A stretch of DNA of 64,000 bases from Pseudocercospora fijiensis CIRAD86 (Eukaryota > Ascomycota > Dothideomycetes > Mycosphaerellales > Mycosphaerellaceae): contig NW_006921532.1 in the NCBI RefSeq assembly GCF_000340215.1, positions 5,492,573-5,556,572 on the forward strand. Reading direction: 5' to 3'. The position numbers and the translations under genes were made by a program. Below are positions 43,501 through 55,530 of the stretch, piece after piece. How positions within the stretch are numbered: position 1 is the first letter of the stretch; every line of letters begins with the position of its first letter. Under the pieces are notes generated by a model. That model worked only from the letters and a program-made list of their open reading frames with translations. It was not told the origin of the DNA and searched no databases.

Positions 43501-43800
43501 TATTCTTTACGAGCTAGCTCCGGGAAACTCCTCGAGCTAGAAGTGAAACTAGTTACTACTAGCTAGCATAAAACCGCAAGTCTACCGGAAATTCTAGAAT
43601 CCCTAGCGGTAGCGGAACTCCCTAAGTCGCCGGGTCGCTTACTACTAGATAAGCAAACATCTTTATACCTAGTAATAACGATTATAGTAGGATAGCCTAG
43701 CTAAACATCGATACCTATACTTCTAGTACTATAGCCCGCAACCTCTAGTCTATTAATAGATGTCTAAGCCTAAATATTCTAGTCTATATCGGTATCGCGC
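40500..43800 (+). pseudogene. Giant element gag (RIP-degraded, about 1,100 codons)
   Basis: A single frame is followed from about 40,508 to about 43,800. It has charged helical N-terminal sequence, an Asn/Thr-rich linker near 41,690-41,780 and a capsid-like part with D-V-F-A-F-I-T-R-L-D and S-V-S-E-F-V-I-N-V-M-R-L-A near 42,290-42,600. It is followed by basic, Arg/Asn-rich sequence. Stops are TAG/TAA at former Gln/Trp positions. It is longer than usual for Ty3 gag. I cannot see a clean zinc knuckle. Both ends are approximate. Confidence 0.7.
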
Positions 43801-46800
43801 CCCCCCGTAGCGGATTATACGCCTACGCTAGCGGGCGTAGCTTTTCCTATAGAAGATTCTTCCGCTACGATCGCTCTATAGTAGACTACGCCTAGCTCTA
43901 TCTATATATTAGATTTGCTACTAGATATCCTAGCGGGCGTAGCGACTACTATCGGGAGGTCCCCGATTAATCTAGACGCGTTAAATGCTTAGAATGCTAT
44001 AATATTAGTTATAGAGTAGCCCTAAGTCTACTATGTCGCCTAAACGGCTAAGGCTACGCCTTTAGCGGGAGAGGCGTAGTACTATACGATTTTATCGAGT
44101 ACTTCGAAGATTTCTTCCTCTATCGACGATAGGAAGGCTCGCGTAGGGAAGCGCTCCTTCGGTGCTATTAATAACCTTATACTATAGGTCTATTATATAC
44201 GAGAACGCCCTTAATAGGAATTGCAAATTATACCCTACTTAGCAAAACTCCCTCCGGGAGACCTAGCTTATACCTTTAGATATTACGATATCGTCGAAGC
44301 GAACTACGCCCTTTCTCTAGAAGGGGATTTTAAGCGCGTTTGCCTCGATACTAGTACTAAAGCATCTATAATAGACCGGGGGTAGCTAACTATATAACTA
44401 GGGCAGGACGATATTTAGTATCTTAAGCAACCTCTAGAATTCCGTAGTTTAGCTAGAAGTATATAGTGCGAGTAATAGATTAATTTGTCGATATACTTTC
44501 CTATCTTCGCTAGGCATTCTTAGTTACCCGCTCTAGCCTATATTAAATAGCTAGTAAGGGTAATGCTAAACTTACCCTATAATATACTCCTCGGGATAGA
44601 TATTATAACGCCCGTAGGATTTATTATCTATACGGGCGCTAGATATATTAAGATAATAGGAAACGATAGCGCGCTTATACCGATCGCCTATTCGCTAAAA
44701 TCTAATCGTTTCCTACGCGCTAATATTAAGTCTATAGATAGACTAAGAGTGCTACTACGTATAGCCGTTATAGCTAAGGTACAAATCGACAAAGCCGACG
44801 CCCTAAAGGACGTAAATAGGGACTTCCTCTTCGCGCTAAATCTACTAGGCCTCCCTAATACGGCGGTAGTATACGCCTATATAGCCGGACTAGAGATACT
44901 AGCGGTATAGGTCCGCAACCTTAGCTACGATAATGACTTAATTATTTAGCGACATCGAAGTATAGGCAAATTGTAGGAACTATAGCTAGATAACTTCTAC
45001 TAGATCGACGAGTTCGATACCGACCCTAGGTCGATAGAGCGTAAGATTAGCGGCGCGCCTCTTAGACGAGATCTACGACTAATAAATAGGCTCTACTATA
45101 TATCCGAACCGATAGACCTACGGTTACTAGCAGTTTTTTAAAGCGACGCTATAGGCTAGTTTTAGTTAATTCCGCCTCTAGCTAAAGACTCCGCAAATCG
45201 CGATTAGGCTAGAGTAGGCCTACAATTCCGGCGGATCCGTAAATCTTAACCTACTATTTACGGACTTAGCGAAAACGACGAGATAGACTTAATAGACCTA
45301 GACTACCCTTCCGATACTACGAAGATCTTAGTAGATACGGGGATAGCTACCGTTACAACCTCGGCTAGAGTAACGATCTATATAGCGAATCTAGATACCG
45401 CGGCAGCCTTAGACATTAGGTCTATCGTAGAGAAATACCCCTAACTATAGATAGATCGGGGCACGACGATCGATCTTCCTAAAGATAGATAGCTAGAGCT
45501 CCTACTCAAATCGGGCTAGGAAAATAAGAAGTTTAGTAGCAAGGTCTACCGCATATCCGATAAGGACAATATAGAGGTAAATAAGCAGTTTAATAAGCTT
45601 TATACTTAAGGCAAAATAGCCTATAGTAAAAAGCTATCGCCGCTAGTATAGCTAGTCTTTGTAGTCTAGAGAACTCTTTTCCGCGACGATAGTACTACGT
45701 ATAGGAAGCCGCGCGTAGTAATCGATATCCGAGGCCTTAATAGCATATCCTAGAAGGATACCTACCCGCTACTACTCTAGGACGACATTATCGCGAAATT
45801 ACGCGGCTATAAGTACATTTCTATTATAGATGCAAGATCTATATTCTACTAGTTCGTAGTCGCGGAAAAGGATCGCTAGAAATTCACCGTTAATACTACG
45901 CGGGGATAGGAATATCTAAAAGTCGCTACTATAGGTTACTGCAATAGCGTATAGTACGTATAAAGACTGCTCGACTGTACCCTATAGGAATTCGGCGACG
46001 TAGCGAATAGGTATATTAACGATATAGTTCTCGGCTCGGTAGACCTAGAGTCCTACTAAGATTTGCTTAATCGCGCATTTAAAAAAATAGATAAGATACG
46101 GTTTAGTTTAGAGCTAGGAAAGGCGTTCTTAGGTTTCCCCTCTATAAAAATCCTAGGTAGAGAAGTAGACGGAAAAGGCTTCGTAACGTAGGCGGATCGA
46201 CTCGTAGTACTACGAGAATTAGAAAAACCTACTAACGCCGAATAACTTAAGCAATATCTCGGACTAGTAGGCTACCTTAGGTCTACGGTGCTATACTACG
46301 GAAGAATTACCCTACCGCTATAATAGGCGAAAGTCGCGGCTATAAAGGATTATTAGGCTACCTAAACGAAAGGAGGCAAGCGACGCGCTTAAATACAGGG
46401 CGCGCGCCTCTAATAGACTAACGAAATAAACACCGCTTAGGAAATTATATAGTCGATATAGTCGGAAGAGCACCGAGGGTTTCTTTAGTATTTTGACCCT
46501 AAGTCTACCCTCTATATCGACGTTAATACATCTAAGGAATTCGGAATCGGGGTAATATACTACTAAGTCTACGGAGACTTAGATATAGAATACGAGGAGC
46601 CCGAACTAGTAACTCGTAGAGACGATACAGTTTCGGATTTCGTTAATAGTACTACCTAGTTGCGGAGATCTAAGCAATTCCCGCGTAATAGACTTAAGGT
46701 CTTAGGATTTGCTAGCTATATACTTACCGGGGCCGAAGCCCGCTACTAGCCTATAGAACTCGAATTGTTCGGGGTAGTATAGGCAATTAAGAGGGCCTCT

Positions 46801-49800
46801 TATATAGTAGATTCCGCGCTAAAGACTATCGTAGTTACCGACTATAGTATAGTTACTACGATAGCGAAAAAGATATAGATCGTAACGACGGTGTCTACGG
46901 CTAGCCTTAACCGCCGAATTATCTAAGCCGCGGTATATATTTCCTAGTTTACAAACCTCGATATTATTTATAGGCTAGGTAGGAATTATATCGCTCCCGA
47001 TATACTCTCCCGATTATAAGGTACGAGCTCTCCTAATCGATATAACCTTAATATAAGCGGCCTTAACGAGATTCCCGCGATGTTAGTAAGGGCGCTAATG
47101 TTAGAAATGCTACGAAACCCTACGTCTATCGAAGATGTCGGGAGTAGCGTAGAAAAGGTATATATTATAGAAAGATCTAGACGATAGATAAACGATGCCT
47201 AGAATCGGCCTACGCTAAAGACCGGTACTATACCCCCTCGCCTAGATCCTAGGCCGCGATCCTTAGCCCTTCCGAACTTCTATTTAAGCGTTCCTATTCT
47301 TCCTACTATAGCGTTAGTTAATATAGCATCCCTATCTAGGATCGACTATACTAAGTGTTTTCTTTCGCGACTCGATAGATATAAATACTAGGCCTACGAT
47401 AAGATCCCTATATTTTTCTATAGTCTCCGAGGGGAACCTAGCTATTATATTGAAACGGTTATGTCGCTATCCGATAACTTTAAGACCTAGCTAAGATAGG
47501 CTTATTAGGAAGACCGTCCGTAGAGACGTTTGCTCTCCGTCCTTTAGTCTATCGAGATAGCGTATATATAGGAATAGTAACCTTAGCCGGATCGAATATT
47601 AAACTAGTAGGCGAGGAGGAAGTAGAAACGCGAGCGAGATAGAGAGCTTAAGCGAAGATCCGCATACCTCGAAGCCGCCTAGCGTAAAGATAGTAGCGAG
47701 AAACTATAGGTCTATCCTAAGGCGACGCCCGGCTACCTCCTAAAACCGCCTTCTCTCCGCTCTTTAAAGGATACGGCCGCTCGTAGTATATAGAACGCGC
47801 TTAAGAGACTAGACGATATTCCTATAGACCTAAAGTCCTTATATAGTATTAGATTCTTTTAGGAGGACGGCCTTATCTACTACGTCGACCTAGTTTTACT
47901 TTACTCTCGATTATATATTCCTTTCGCCCTTACTTACGAGATCTTTAAGATAGTATATAACCTAAGGTACTACGCGGGGTTCTAGCGTACGCTCGATCGA
48001 GTTAACGCTAGTTTCTATATTAGGAACTGCCGTCGATATTTAGAACGATATATCGATTAGTATAATATATATAAGGCGAACTAATCGACTCGGTATAAGC
48101 CCTACGGCTAGCTTAACCTAATAGACTCGAAGTATCGACTTCCTATAGACGTCTAAATAGCGGATTGGATTGTAGGACTCCCGCCTACTAACGAAGGTTT
48201 CGATACGCTCCTTATAGTTACCTATAAGAAATCTAAGCGAGTTTTGCTACTTCCTAGGAAATGCTAGTAGACTATAGAAACGTAGGCAGCCTAATACCTT
48301 ACGTCTATCTAAGAACGATCTTAGCGGGTTGCTAAGGTATTTATTTACGACCGGGACCCTAAATAGCTATCTAAATTTTTCACTATAATAATAAAGCTAC
48401 TAGGAGTATCGATCCTCGCCTCTATAGCTTACTACCTATAGATAGATAGCTAGTCTAAGCGTATAAATTAGACCGTTGAGATCGCTATACGGTATTTTGT
48501 TACGGTAAATCTAGATATATAGTAGACGGACGTCCTTCCCTCCCTTATATCCTATCTCGGGAGTATTAAGAATGCGAGTACCGGCGTCTCGCCCGATAAG
48601 ATGCTTTTCGGGTTCGATTTAAATACCGACGCCTTTGTCGGGCTCCGGGAACTATAGCTAAAAGACTACGCAACGCTGCGATAGCAGTTTCGCGACGTAG
48701 CCGAGGAATCTATAGCCTTCGTAGCGGTAGACATAAAGCACCGCTACGATACTAAGCATTAGTATATATTCTTCGAGCCGGGAGACTATGCTATACTTAG
48801 GCTATATTACGGATATCGCGTATATAGTTAGAGCTATCGCAAATACAGCAATTAGGCTATAGGCCCTTTTAAGATTAAGAGAAGGATAGGCAAGCTAGCC
48901 TATAAACTAGAGCTACCGAAATTAGCTAAGTTCTACCCGGTAATATCGATCGCGTAGCTTAAGCTAGCCCCTAACCTAGTAAAGGACCCGTTCGTAAGAC
49001 TATACGACCGCATCCCCGTACCGATAGACCTATAGTCTAAGCAACTAGCAATAACTCCTAAACGCGTTTTAGGGAAGCGTAGTTCTAGAGGAAAAACGGA
49101 ATATCTAGTTAAGTAGAAGGACGAGTAGCCGATAATAAATAAATAGATTAGGGCAGACGACCTTCTAGAGAGCAACGCTTACCTAATCGACTAGTTCGAG
49201 GACTCCTAAATTACGGATAAGTAGATTAGTTAGATAAAACTATCCCTAATATCGCGAATACCTACGTAGGTCGCGCCGATAGTAAAGCGACTCTAGTCTA
49301 ATAATAATAAAGAGGAATAGCTATAGCGAGATACGTAGCCTATAAGACGGTAGCTACTAAGAGGAGGCAGAAGGCCGAACTACGCGGAAGATAGCGATCC
49401 TAAGTCTATTAAGAAGGTTACCTAACCCGACGCCTAGGAAGCATAGATAGGTTAGTCGGCTACCGATATAGACCCGAACTAGCTAACTTCGCTAGTAAGC
49501 AAAAATGCTACGTTAAGCGAATCGACTAGCTTAGATATATATCGCTTCTGCGATAGCGGTAGCTACGACGCCCGGAAATAGGCTAAGACCTTAGGTCTAC
49601 TATCCGTATCTAACGCCCGATCGCGTAAACTAAAGGCTAGGGCGCTTATCCCGACGGTAAGACGCCTTACTAAGGAGGAGATCTAGCGATAGCGAGATAC
49701 TCTAGCCCTACTAAATATATAGGTAGGGGCGTATCGTAGAATCCTCCGCAACGATACCTTGCCGTCCTTTTTTACTATACTACGTTTCCCTCTAATTACT

Positions 49801-50060
49801 ACGAATCGGTACCTCGACCTATAGCTATAGGTTTTTCCCCTATTAGGAGAAATCTAAGAAGTTTCTAGGAAAATTACTTAAATAGATCTTGCACGTATTA
49901 TAGACCTAGATATCGGGCCTAAGACGCTACTCTATCCTTCTCCCGTACCCTTACTTTCTAGCTATTCTAGCGCCTTCTATCTATTAGATATACGCGGCTA
50001 GAATAAGGTTTGTGCACCCGCGCGACCGTTACTAACGCGGTACGTAGAAGCTCGGACTAT
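43800..50060 (+). pseudogene. Giant element pol: protease region, RT, RNase H, integrase, chromodomain-like (RIP-degraded)
   Basis: In the -1 frame relative to gag, about 2,080 codons. An uninterrupted piece (44563-44910) carries N-I-L-L-G-I-D-I-I-T-P-V-G. RT shows K-P-R-V-V-I-D-I-R-G-L-N, Y-I-S-I-I-D-A-R-S-I-F-Y and a catalytic motif at 46012-46023 reading Y-I-N-D where Y-I-D-D is expected. RNase H follows with L-Y-I-D-V-N and V-V-T-D-Y-S. The integrase has W-I-V-G-L-P-P-T and Y-D-R-D-P-K-x-L-S, and a tail E-Y-L-V-K-x-K-D-E near 49,100 that resembles a chromodomain. The frame continues about 900 bp beyond that point. The RT belongs to a fungal Ty3 branch different from the chromovirus that hosts it. 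Confidence 0.82.
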
Positions 50061-50089
50061 ATCGCCGAAGTGACATTTCAACTATCGCT

Positions 50090-50160
50090 CGGATTAATAA
50101 TAATAATAATATATATAGCTACGAGGCGTAGCAATATATATAGCTACGAGGCGCGCAACT
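50090..50160. repeat. Short tandem duplication between pol and third ORF
   Basis: Two copies of an ATATATAGCTACGAGGCG-like unit after a TAA-repeat run. Marks the pol-ORF3 spacer. Confidence 0.65.
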
Positions 50161-50344
50161 ATAGCTGTCTATATTATAGCAACGTTAAATAAGCATTATA
50201 AGAAGTATTACTACTATAGCCGGCGGGTCGAAGCTTTAGTTAAAGCGCGGCGCGATAATGTTCGGCTAGGAAGACACACCTCTACTAGAATATACGCCTC
50301 TACTAGGCGGCACCCCCGAAACGCCTCCGTCCGGCTAGGTAACG

Positions 50345-53300
50345 ATGTCGCTATAGCGCGACGAAGATCCTAAGGAAATAGGAAAGAGCAATAAAGTTAA
50401 GAATAGAGAGAATCCTAAGGCTATAGAAATAGATAGAGAAGATAGCAATAAAGACTATAAGGAAAATAGAGGACGGGAGCCTATTCCCGAGAATAAAGAA
50501 AACGAGAATAAAGAAAATGAAAATGAAAAAAGCAATAACGAAGAAGGGGAGCCTATTCCTAGAACTAAGAATAAGGATACTACGGGAGATAGGGGAAATC
50601 CCGAGGATAATTAGTCTACTGCTCTAGATAATAGAGGAGCAGTAGGAAAGCAGGCTATGTCTACCGATAGGGAAGAGTAAGGATAGGATAACGACGAGGT
50701 TAAGGAAGATGTATCCGATAACGACGGGAAAGAAGAGCAAGGATAGAAGGCTACTAAGAGATAGGCGCCTAAGACAAAGCGCCTTATTATCGCACTATCT
50801 AAGCCGGGCGAAATCCTGCGTATACCGCACCTAGACAAGGTGCTAAGGTTCTCCGATATACTCTTATATATCGATAGAGCTAGCTATAAGGCTAACGCCG
50901 TCTCGGACGTACCCGGTATACTAGTACGTTTTATTAACGGTATAATACGACGCGAATACAAACTCCTATACAAGATTGTAACGAATAGTAGGCCGGAGAA
51001 AGCTCTAGTACTATAGTTACCCGTAGCTCCTATCTACGCCGAGCGATATACGGCTTTCGGCACTCCTCGGATCGAGTATACGGCTATACCTTAGGTCTAT
51101 AAAACGATCGGCGCCTTAGGAAACCGCCTCTACTATACCTTAGAGACTAGCTATAACGCCGACGCGCCGTACTACTACGATACCTACGATTAGTAGGGTC
51201 GCGAGCGCCTTAACCTCTACGAATAGAAGCTTCGCGACGGTATAGAGACTAAGGCTAGACACTAGGTCTATCGCAAGGAATCGAGAGAAGAGGGCCTTAA
51301 AGACAATAGCTATAAGGCCCTATAGATCGAATTAGAGACAGAGGGCGAGCGCGCCGCGCGTCTCGCCGATATTAAGAAGGCCTTGAAGGCTAAGCTCGAC
51401 TAGTATAAAAGGAAGTTTAGAAAAAAGGATAATAAAGGCCGCGACGTATATAGCAACTGCCTCTAGCCGGACCTCGCCTCTTTTAAGGACGAGTACGATT
51501 TCGACGCCGACGACGAGAAGCCTACCTAAGCTAGGAAGAAGGCTATTCTCGGCACGCGCGCGGTACTACGGGCAGACTAGCTTATTAACATTTTGCCTAA
51601 TAGACTAGCAGCATACCTCGCATCGGTCTAGCTATTATATTTTAGCCTTAACGAATTCAAGACGGCGCTTATTAACCCGGATTCTATATACGGTTCCGAA
51701 AAGTACGCAAATTAGTAATACGCCCCCCCCGGCGAATAGCCTAAGGCGATTTAGAAGAGTACGGGCGAGATCTACCCTCCTAGATAGATAAGGAAAGGCT
51801 AGAGCGGACTAAGAAACCCTTACTACGGTACTAACGTACGCTTACTCGAGTAGGCGACCGCTAGTAATAAGCTGCTATATAATATTAACGAAGGCGATTT
51901 CTCTACGAATAACTCGATCTTGTACGCCCCTAAGGCTCTAAAGGACTTTACGATGCCGAACTACGCCGTCCTAAAATACGAGCGGGATAGTCTTGCTTAC
52001 GTAACGGCTTTTTAGACGATTTACTAAGGCGAAATAACGCCTGTTACCGTCGCCTACTACGCGCTAGTATACTAGGTTACGGAAGGAGTAGGCTACCTCG
52101 CGAACTATATAGAGGTAGCGAGTTGTTTCGCCGGACTAATCGCCGATATATTCGAGCGTTATAAGGCAGATCTAAGGTAGAGAATTGTCGAAGACCTCGA
52201 GTCTATCTACGATATCTTCCCTAAACCCTACCCGGCGCTAATTCTTTAGGGCGAATAGCTAAAAATATAGCGCTCGATATATATATAGCTAATCGCGGCG
52301 CTTGTAGACGACGAGAAGTAGTAGTTAGAATACGGCGATATTACTAGGGATTTCGAGCGCGTTATCCGTAACTTTTAGATATAGTTAGGCCGTTTCCCGC
52401 TAGGCCTATGCGCCCTACTAATAGACCTAATGTTAAGTCTTATACCGGCTACCTAAGGCATAATCTTTTAGGATATTCCTTTAGCCTACTACGAAGAGAA
52501 GGCTAAGGCGATAACGAAAGACGGACACTAACGCCCGGCGATACTACTATATCCCGACTATATAAAGTAGAAAAAAGCAATCGACTAGAGGATATCTATA
52601 TAGACTAAGAAATTCAAGGCTAAACTCTAAGAACAGAAGGCCTAGGAGCAGGCCGACGCAAAGGCCTAGAAAGCGGCCTAGAAAGCCGCGAAAGTGTAGA
52701 AGGCCGCCTCTACCTCGATAGCTAGAAAGCGTAAGGATGTACCTACGTCGGCCCTAGCCGCCGCTAAAAAGGCTAAGTCTACTAAAGCCGATAATAGCAA
52801 AGCCGACCTGCTAACTACTACTAAAAAGGCTAAGTCGACTAAAGCCGACCCGCTAACCGCTACTAAAAAGGCTAAGTCTACTAAAGCCGACGATAGTAAA
52901 ACCGACCTAGGTACCGGGAAAGGCAAATCTATAAAGGCGCCCGCCGGGAAGGCCGCAACAGTAGGAAAGGCTAAGTCTACTAAAGCGTAAGCCGCGAAAT
53001 CCGTAGCGGCGCCGAAGAAAGCAACCGATATAGGCAATTTAGACTTAGGTAAACCTATAACTCGCGTAGATAAGGAGATCGTAGACGCCGCTATCTACGT
53101 AGGACTAGCTCCCTAAGGACTCCTTACGGATTCGACGATCCGCCTCCCTACGAGCCGTTTCGACTTTCCGAGACTTATAATAGCTTTCCGCAACGTAGAC
53201 TTAGAGCGGGTACTGCCCGGTAACAAGCTACGTCTATTAAGGGAGTAGGAGAAGGATTTCATCCGCCGCTCCCTAGCTTTTTACGAACTTAATATCGATA

Positions 53301-54930
53301 CTAGCTAGCTTATCCTCGCGATATTCCTAGACGAAGAATAGAAAGCCTACCTCTACTATCTAATACTAGTTGTATTAAAATTTAACTACGAGTGCGGAAA
53401 CATTTACTTCTAGGTCTCCTAAATGCTAGTATCCGCTTAGGATAAGATCGAGAAAATTAATAAAGCCGACCCTTTCCCGAATCGAGATTTTGTTACTAGT
53501 ATATCTAGAGACGATAGAGACGCAGATATAAACGCTTTCCGCACCTAGACGAACTAGATACTAAGTTACGCCCCTAAGCAAATAATAAACGTTATTTAAC
53601 AAAACGGCGACCGCTTAATGCTTTACCTAATAAGTAAGCTCCTTATATCGGCGGTGCCCTTACTATTAAAAGCCGCCGTCCTTCGATACTAGATAAAGGC
53701 GCTCGTCCTAATAGACGGGAATAACGAGATCTAGCCTATACCCTAGGCGACTATCGTTTACTATAAGGGAGATAACGACGTTAGATAGCTACTTAAGTAC
53801 TTCGCGCGGGAACTCGACGACCGAAGCGGCAGACGGCCGCTATAGCAAATCGCGACTAAGGATACCGGGTACTCTAGGTCTACTATAGACAACGCGTTTC
53901 GGCCCCCTAGGGAGGATGTTCTCGATAAGCTCGAGGCCGTAAAATAGCTGTATTTCGCGGAGCTAATATATACCCGCCCCGTAAAGATAGTCTAGCAAAT
54001 TCCGCCGGAGCCTACGTCTATCGACGATAGTTATACCTTGCTAATCGAGGCAATACGCAACTATAGATAGGACAACGACGACTTTCGGAAGGCATTAGCT
54101 ACGTTATAAGGAAATTAGTAGGAGGATACCGACCCGCAAGAATTTAAGCAATGCGTCGGCCTCCTTATAAGAGCCGTCGGCGATGCGCTCGAAGATAGCG
54201 GCTACGATTAAGTAATAGACGACGAAGACCTCGCCGAACTAAACGCCGACGAGAGGTTATAGTACGAGAGATGCATCGCGCTATATTAGAAGTTCGGCAC
54301 CGCGTTTACCTAACTACTAGAAGAGAATTAGAGAGAGGTTGTAGACTACGGCAACTAATTCGACTAGGAAGGCACTAAATAGGACGGCAAATTCGACCCT
54401 ACTAGCCTCGATAATATTATAGAGTTTATAAATATACTCGCCGATTTCTAGTTAGAAGACGGCACTATTAAATACGATAACGAAGACGAGCCGACCCTAA
54501 GTCTACCCCTAATTATCGATTCTATCTAGCGTATATCTAAAGAACCTAACTCCGCTACGAATGCGATTAAGGCTATAAAAGACCTGCCGCTACTATAGTA
54601 CCTTAGATAAGAGGAAAGCGACCTTTTCAAACTACTTACCGCGCTCTATAGATTAGCACAACCGAGCGGCGATAAGGGCCTACGTAAGGCGCTCGGAAAA
54701 CTTACCGTAGAGACTTTTAATAGTCTGCATCCTACTAATAAGAAAAAGGGCCTCCGCTTTCTAGAACTACGCCCTCTATAGCAAGGAGAACCCGATAACG
54801 AGCATCCTAGAGACCCCGTAGTTAGCGAATAGTAGTGCTTCTTACACTCTCGCGCGTTAACGACCTAGCTAGAGGAAATAGGATATTAAGCATTAGCGGG
54901 CAAGGAAGAATAGAGATAGCGAGACGAAAA
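50345..54930 (+). pseudogene. Third ORF of giant element, unknown protein (about 1,530 codons, RIP-degraded)
   Basis: I followed one frame from the ATG at 50345 to about 54,930 and verified the register at 51,470, 53,042, 54,485 and 54,839. The only interruptions are TAG/TAA. The N-terminal ~140 residues are highly charged (E, K, N-rich). An ordered region follows (P-G-E-I-L-R-I-P-H-L-D-K-V; Y-K-A-N-A-V-S-D-V-P-G-I-L-V-R-F). A Lys/Ala-rich segment near 52,730-53,000 has repeats of K-K-A-K-S-T-K-A-D, then a second large ordered region (A-I-Y-V-G-L-A-P; I-R-L-P-T-S-R-F-D-F-P). Near the end is C-Y-T-C. I recognise no family: no RT, integrase, envelope-type signal or membrane segment is visible. 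The position after pol is where envelope-like genes sit in some retroelements, but the content does not resemble one. Confidence 0.65.
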
Positions 54931-55024
54931 CTAGGGGCGTATAGCCTAAAATCTCTTTTGTTATACATGCAGATACTAAGTCTACCGTCCGCGTAGTCGC
55001 GGACATTTCGGGACCGGGGGATTC
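54931..55024. other. Giant element 3' end before LTR, with purine-rich tract
   Basis: GGGACCGGGGGA sits just before the 3' LTR and is the likely remnant of the polypurine tract. Confidence 0.45.
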
Positions 55025-55146
55025 TATTACGAAGGCAGGCACAGGCATAGGCTAGGCAGGAGGCCCTAGCCTCCTATAGTATATACTTCTCTAAGCCTAG
55101 ATAGACTTAGAATAATCATCCACTTTATAATATATAATGTATAATA
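55025..55146 (+). repeat. Giant element 3' LTR (122 bp)
   Basis: Starts TATTACGAAGG and ends GTATAATA. Same length as the 5' copy; the roughly ten differences are C/T or G/A transitions, nearly all at CA/TG. Confidence 0.92.
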
Positions 55147-55151
55147 CCGCG
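55147..55151. repeat. Giant element target duplication, right (CCGCG)
   Basis: Five bases after the 3' LTR, identical to 39892-39896. Confidence 0.85.
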
Positions 55152-55530
55152 GCAATCGTAGTAGCTACGGAGGAAACTAAGGTTCCTACTATAATAATAA
55201 TGCTAATAATAGGAATAGTAACAATAACCGTAGAAGAGGCCGTAGCCGCCGGCTATATAGAGGAGGCCGCGATAGGGGCCGTAGAAGGGGCTCGTATCCC
55301 TATAATGCTAACCGCTCGACTAATAATAGCAGTAACAACAGCTACGGTAATAATCTCCCGACCGGATTAAAGTGCTTTAATTGTAATAGTACTAGCTATC
55401 TACTAGGCTAATGCGACAAATCTAAGGACTAGGCCCGAATTAACCGTACTTCCGCTAAGTATAGGAAATACCTTTTAGCCGCTAATACTACCTTAGTCGG
55501 CTCTTTTAATTAGTCGAAAAAAGAGTAAGC
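55147..55530 (+). pseudogene. Chromovirus gag, right part with zinc knuckle
   Basis: The frame re-joins the left part after removing the 15-kb insert and one CCGCG. It encodes an Asn/Arg/Gly-rich stretch and then a zinc knuckle C-F-N-C-N-S-T-S-Y-L-L-G-x-C starting at 55373. The CCHC histidine is Tyr, which fits CAC to TAC by RIP. Right end approximate. Confidence 0.75.

Larger units (their letters stand above)
39897..55146 (+). mobile_element. Giant 15.25-kb Ty3/gypsy-type LTR retrotransposon with a third ORF
   Basis: 5' LTR 39897-40018 and 3' LTR 55025-55146 are each 122 bp and flanked by CCGCG (39892-39896, 55147-55151). The PBS begins TGGTAGC 3 bp inside the 5' LTR. Internal layout in sense: gag (about 40.5-43.8 kb), pol with RT, RNase H, integrase and a chromodomain-like end (43.8-50.06 kb), and a further frame of about 1,530 codons (50.345-54.93 kb). 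At 15.25 kb it is about twice the length of a usual Ty3 element. The whole element is saturated by RIP. It sits inside gag of the 7.2-kb chromovirus, so it is the youngest insertion of the three. Confidence 0.9.
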
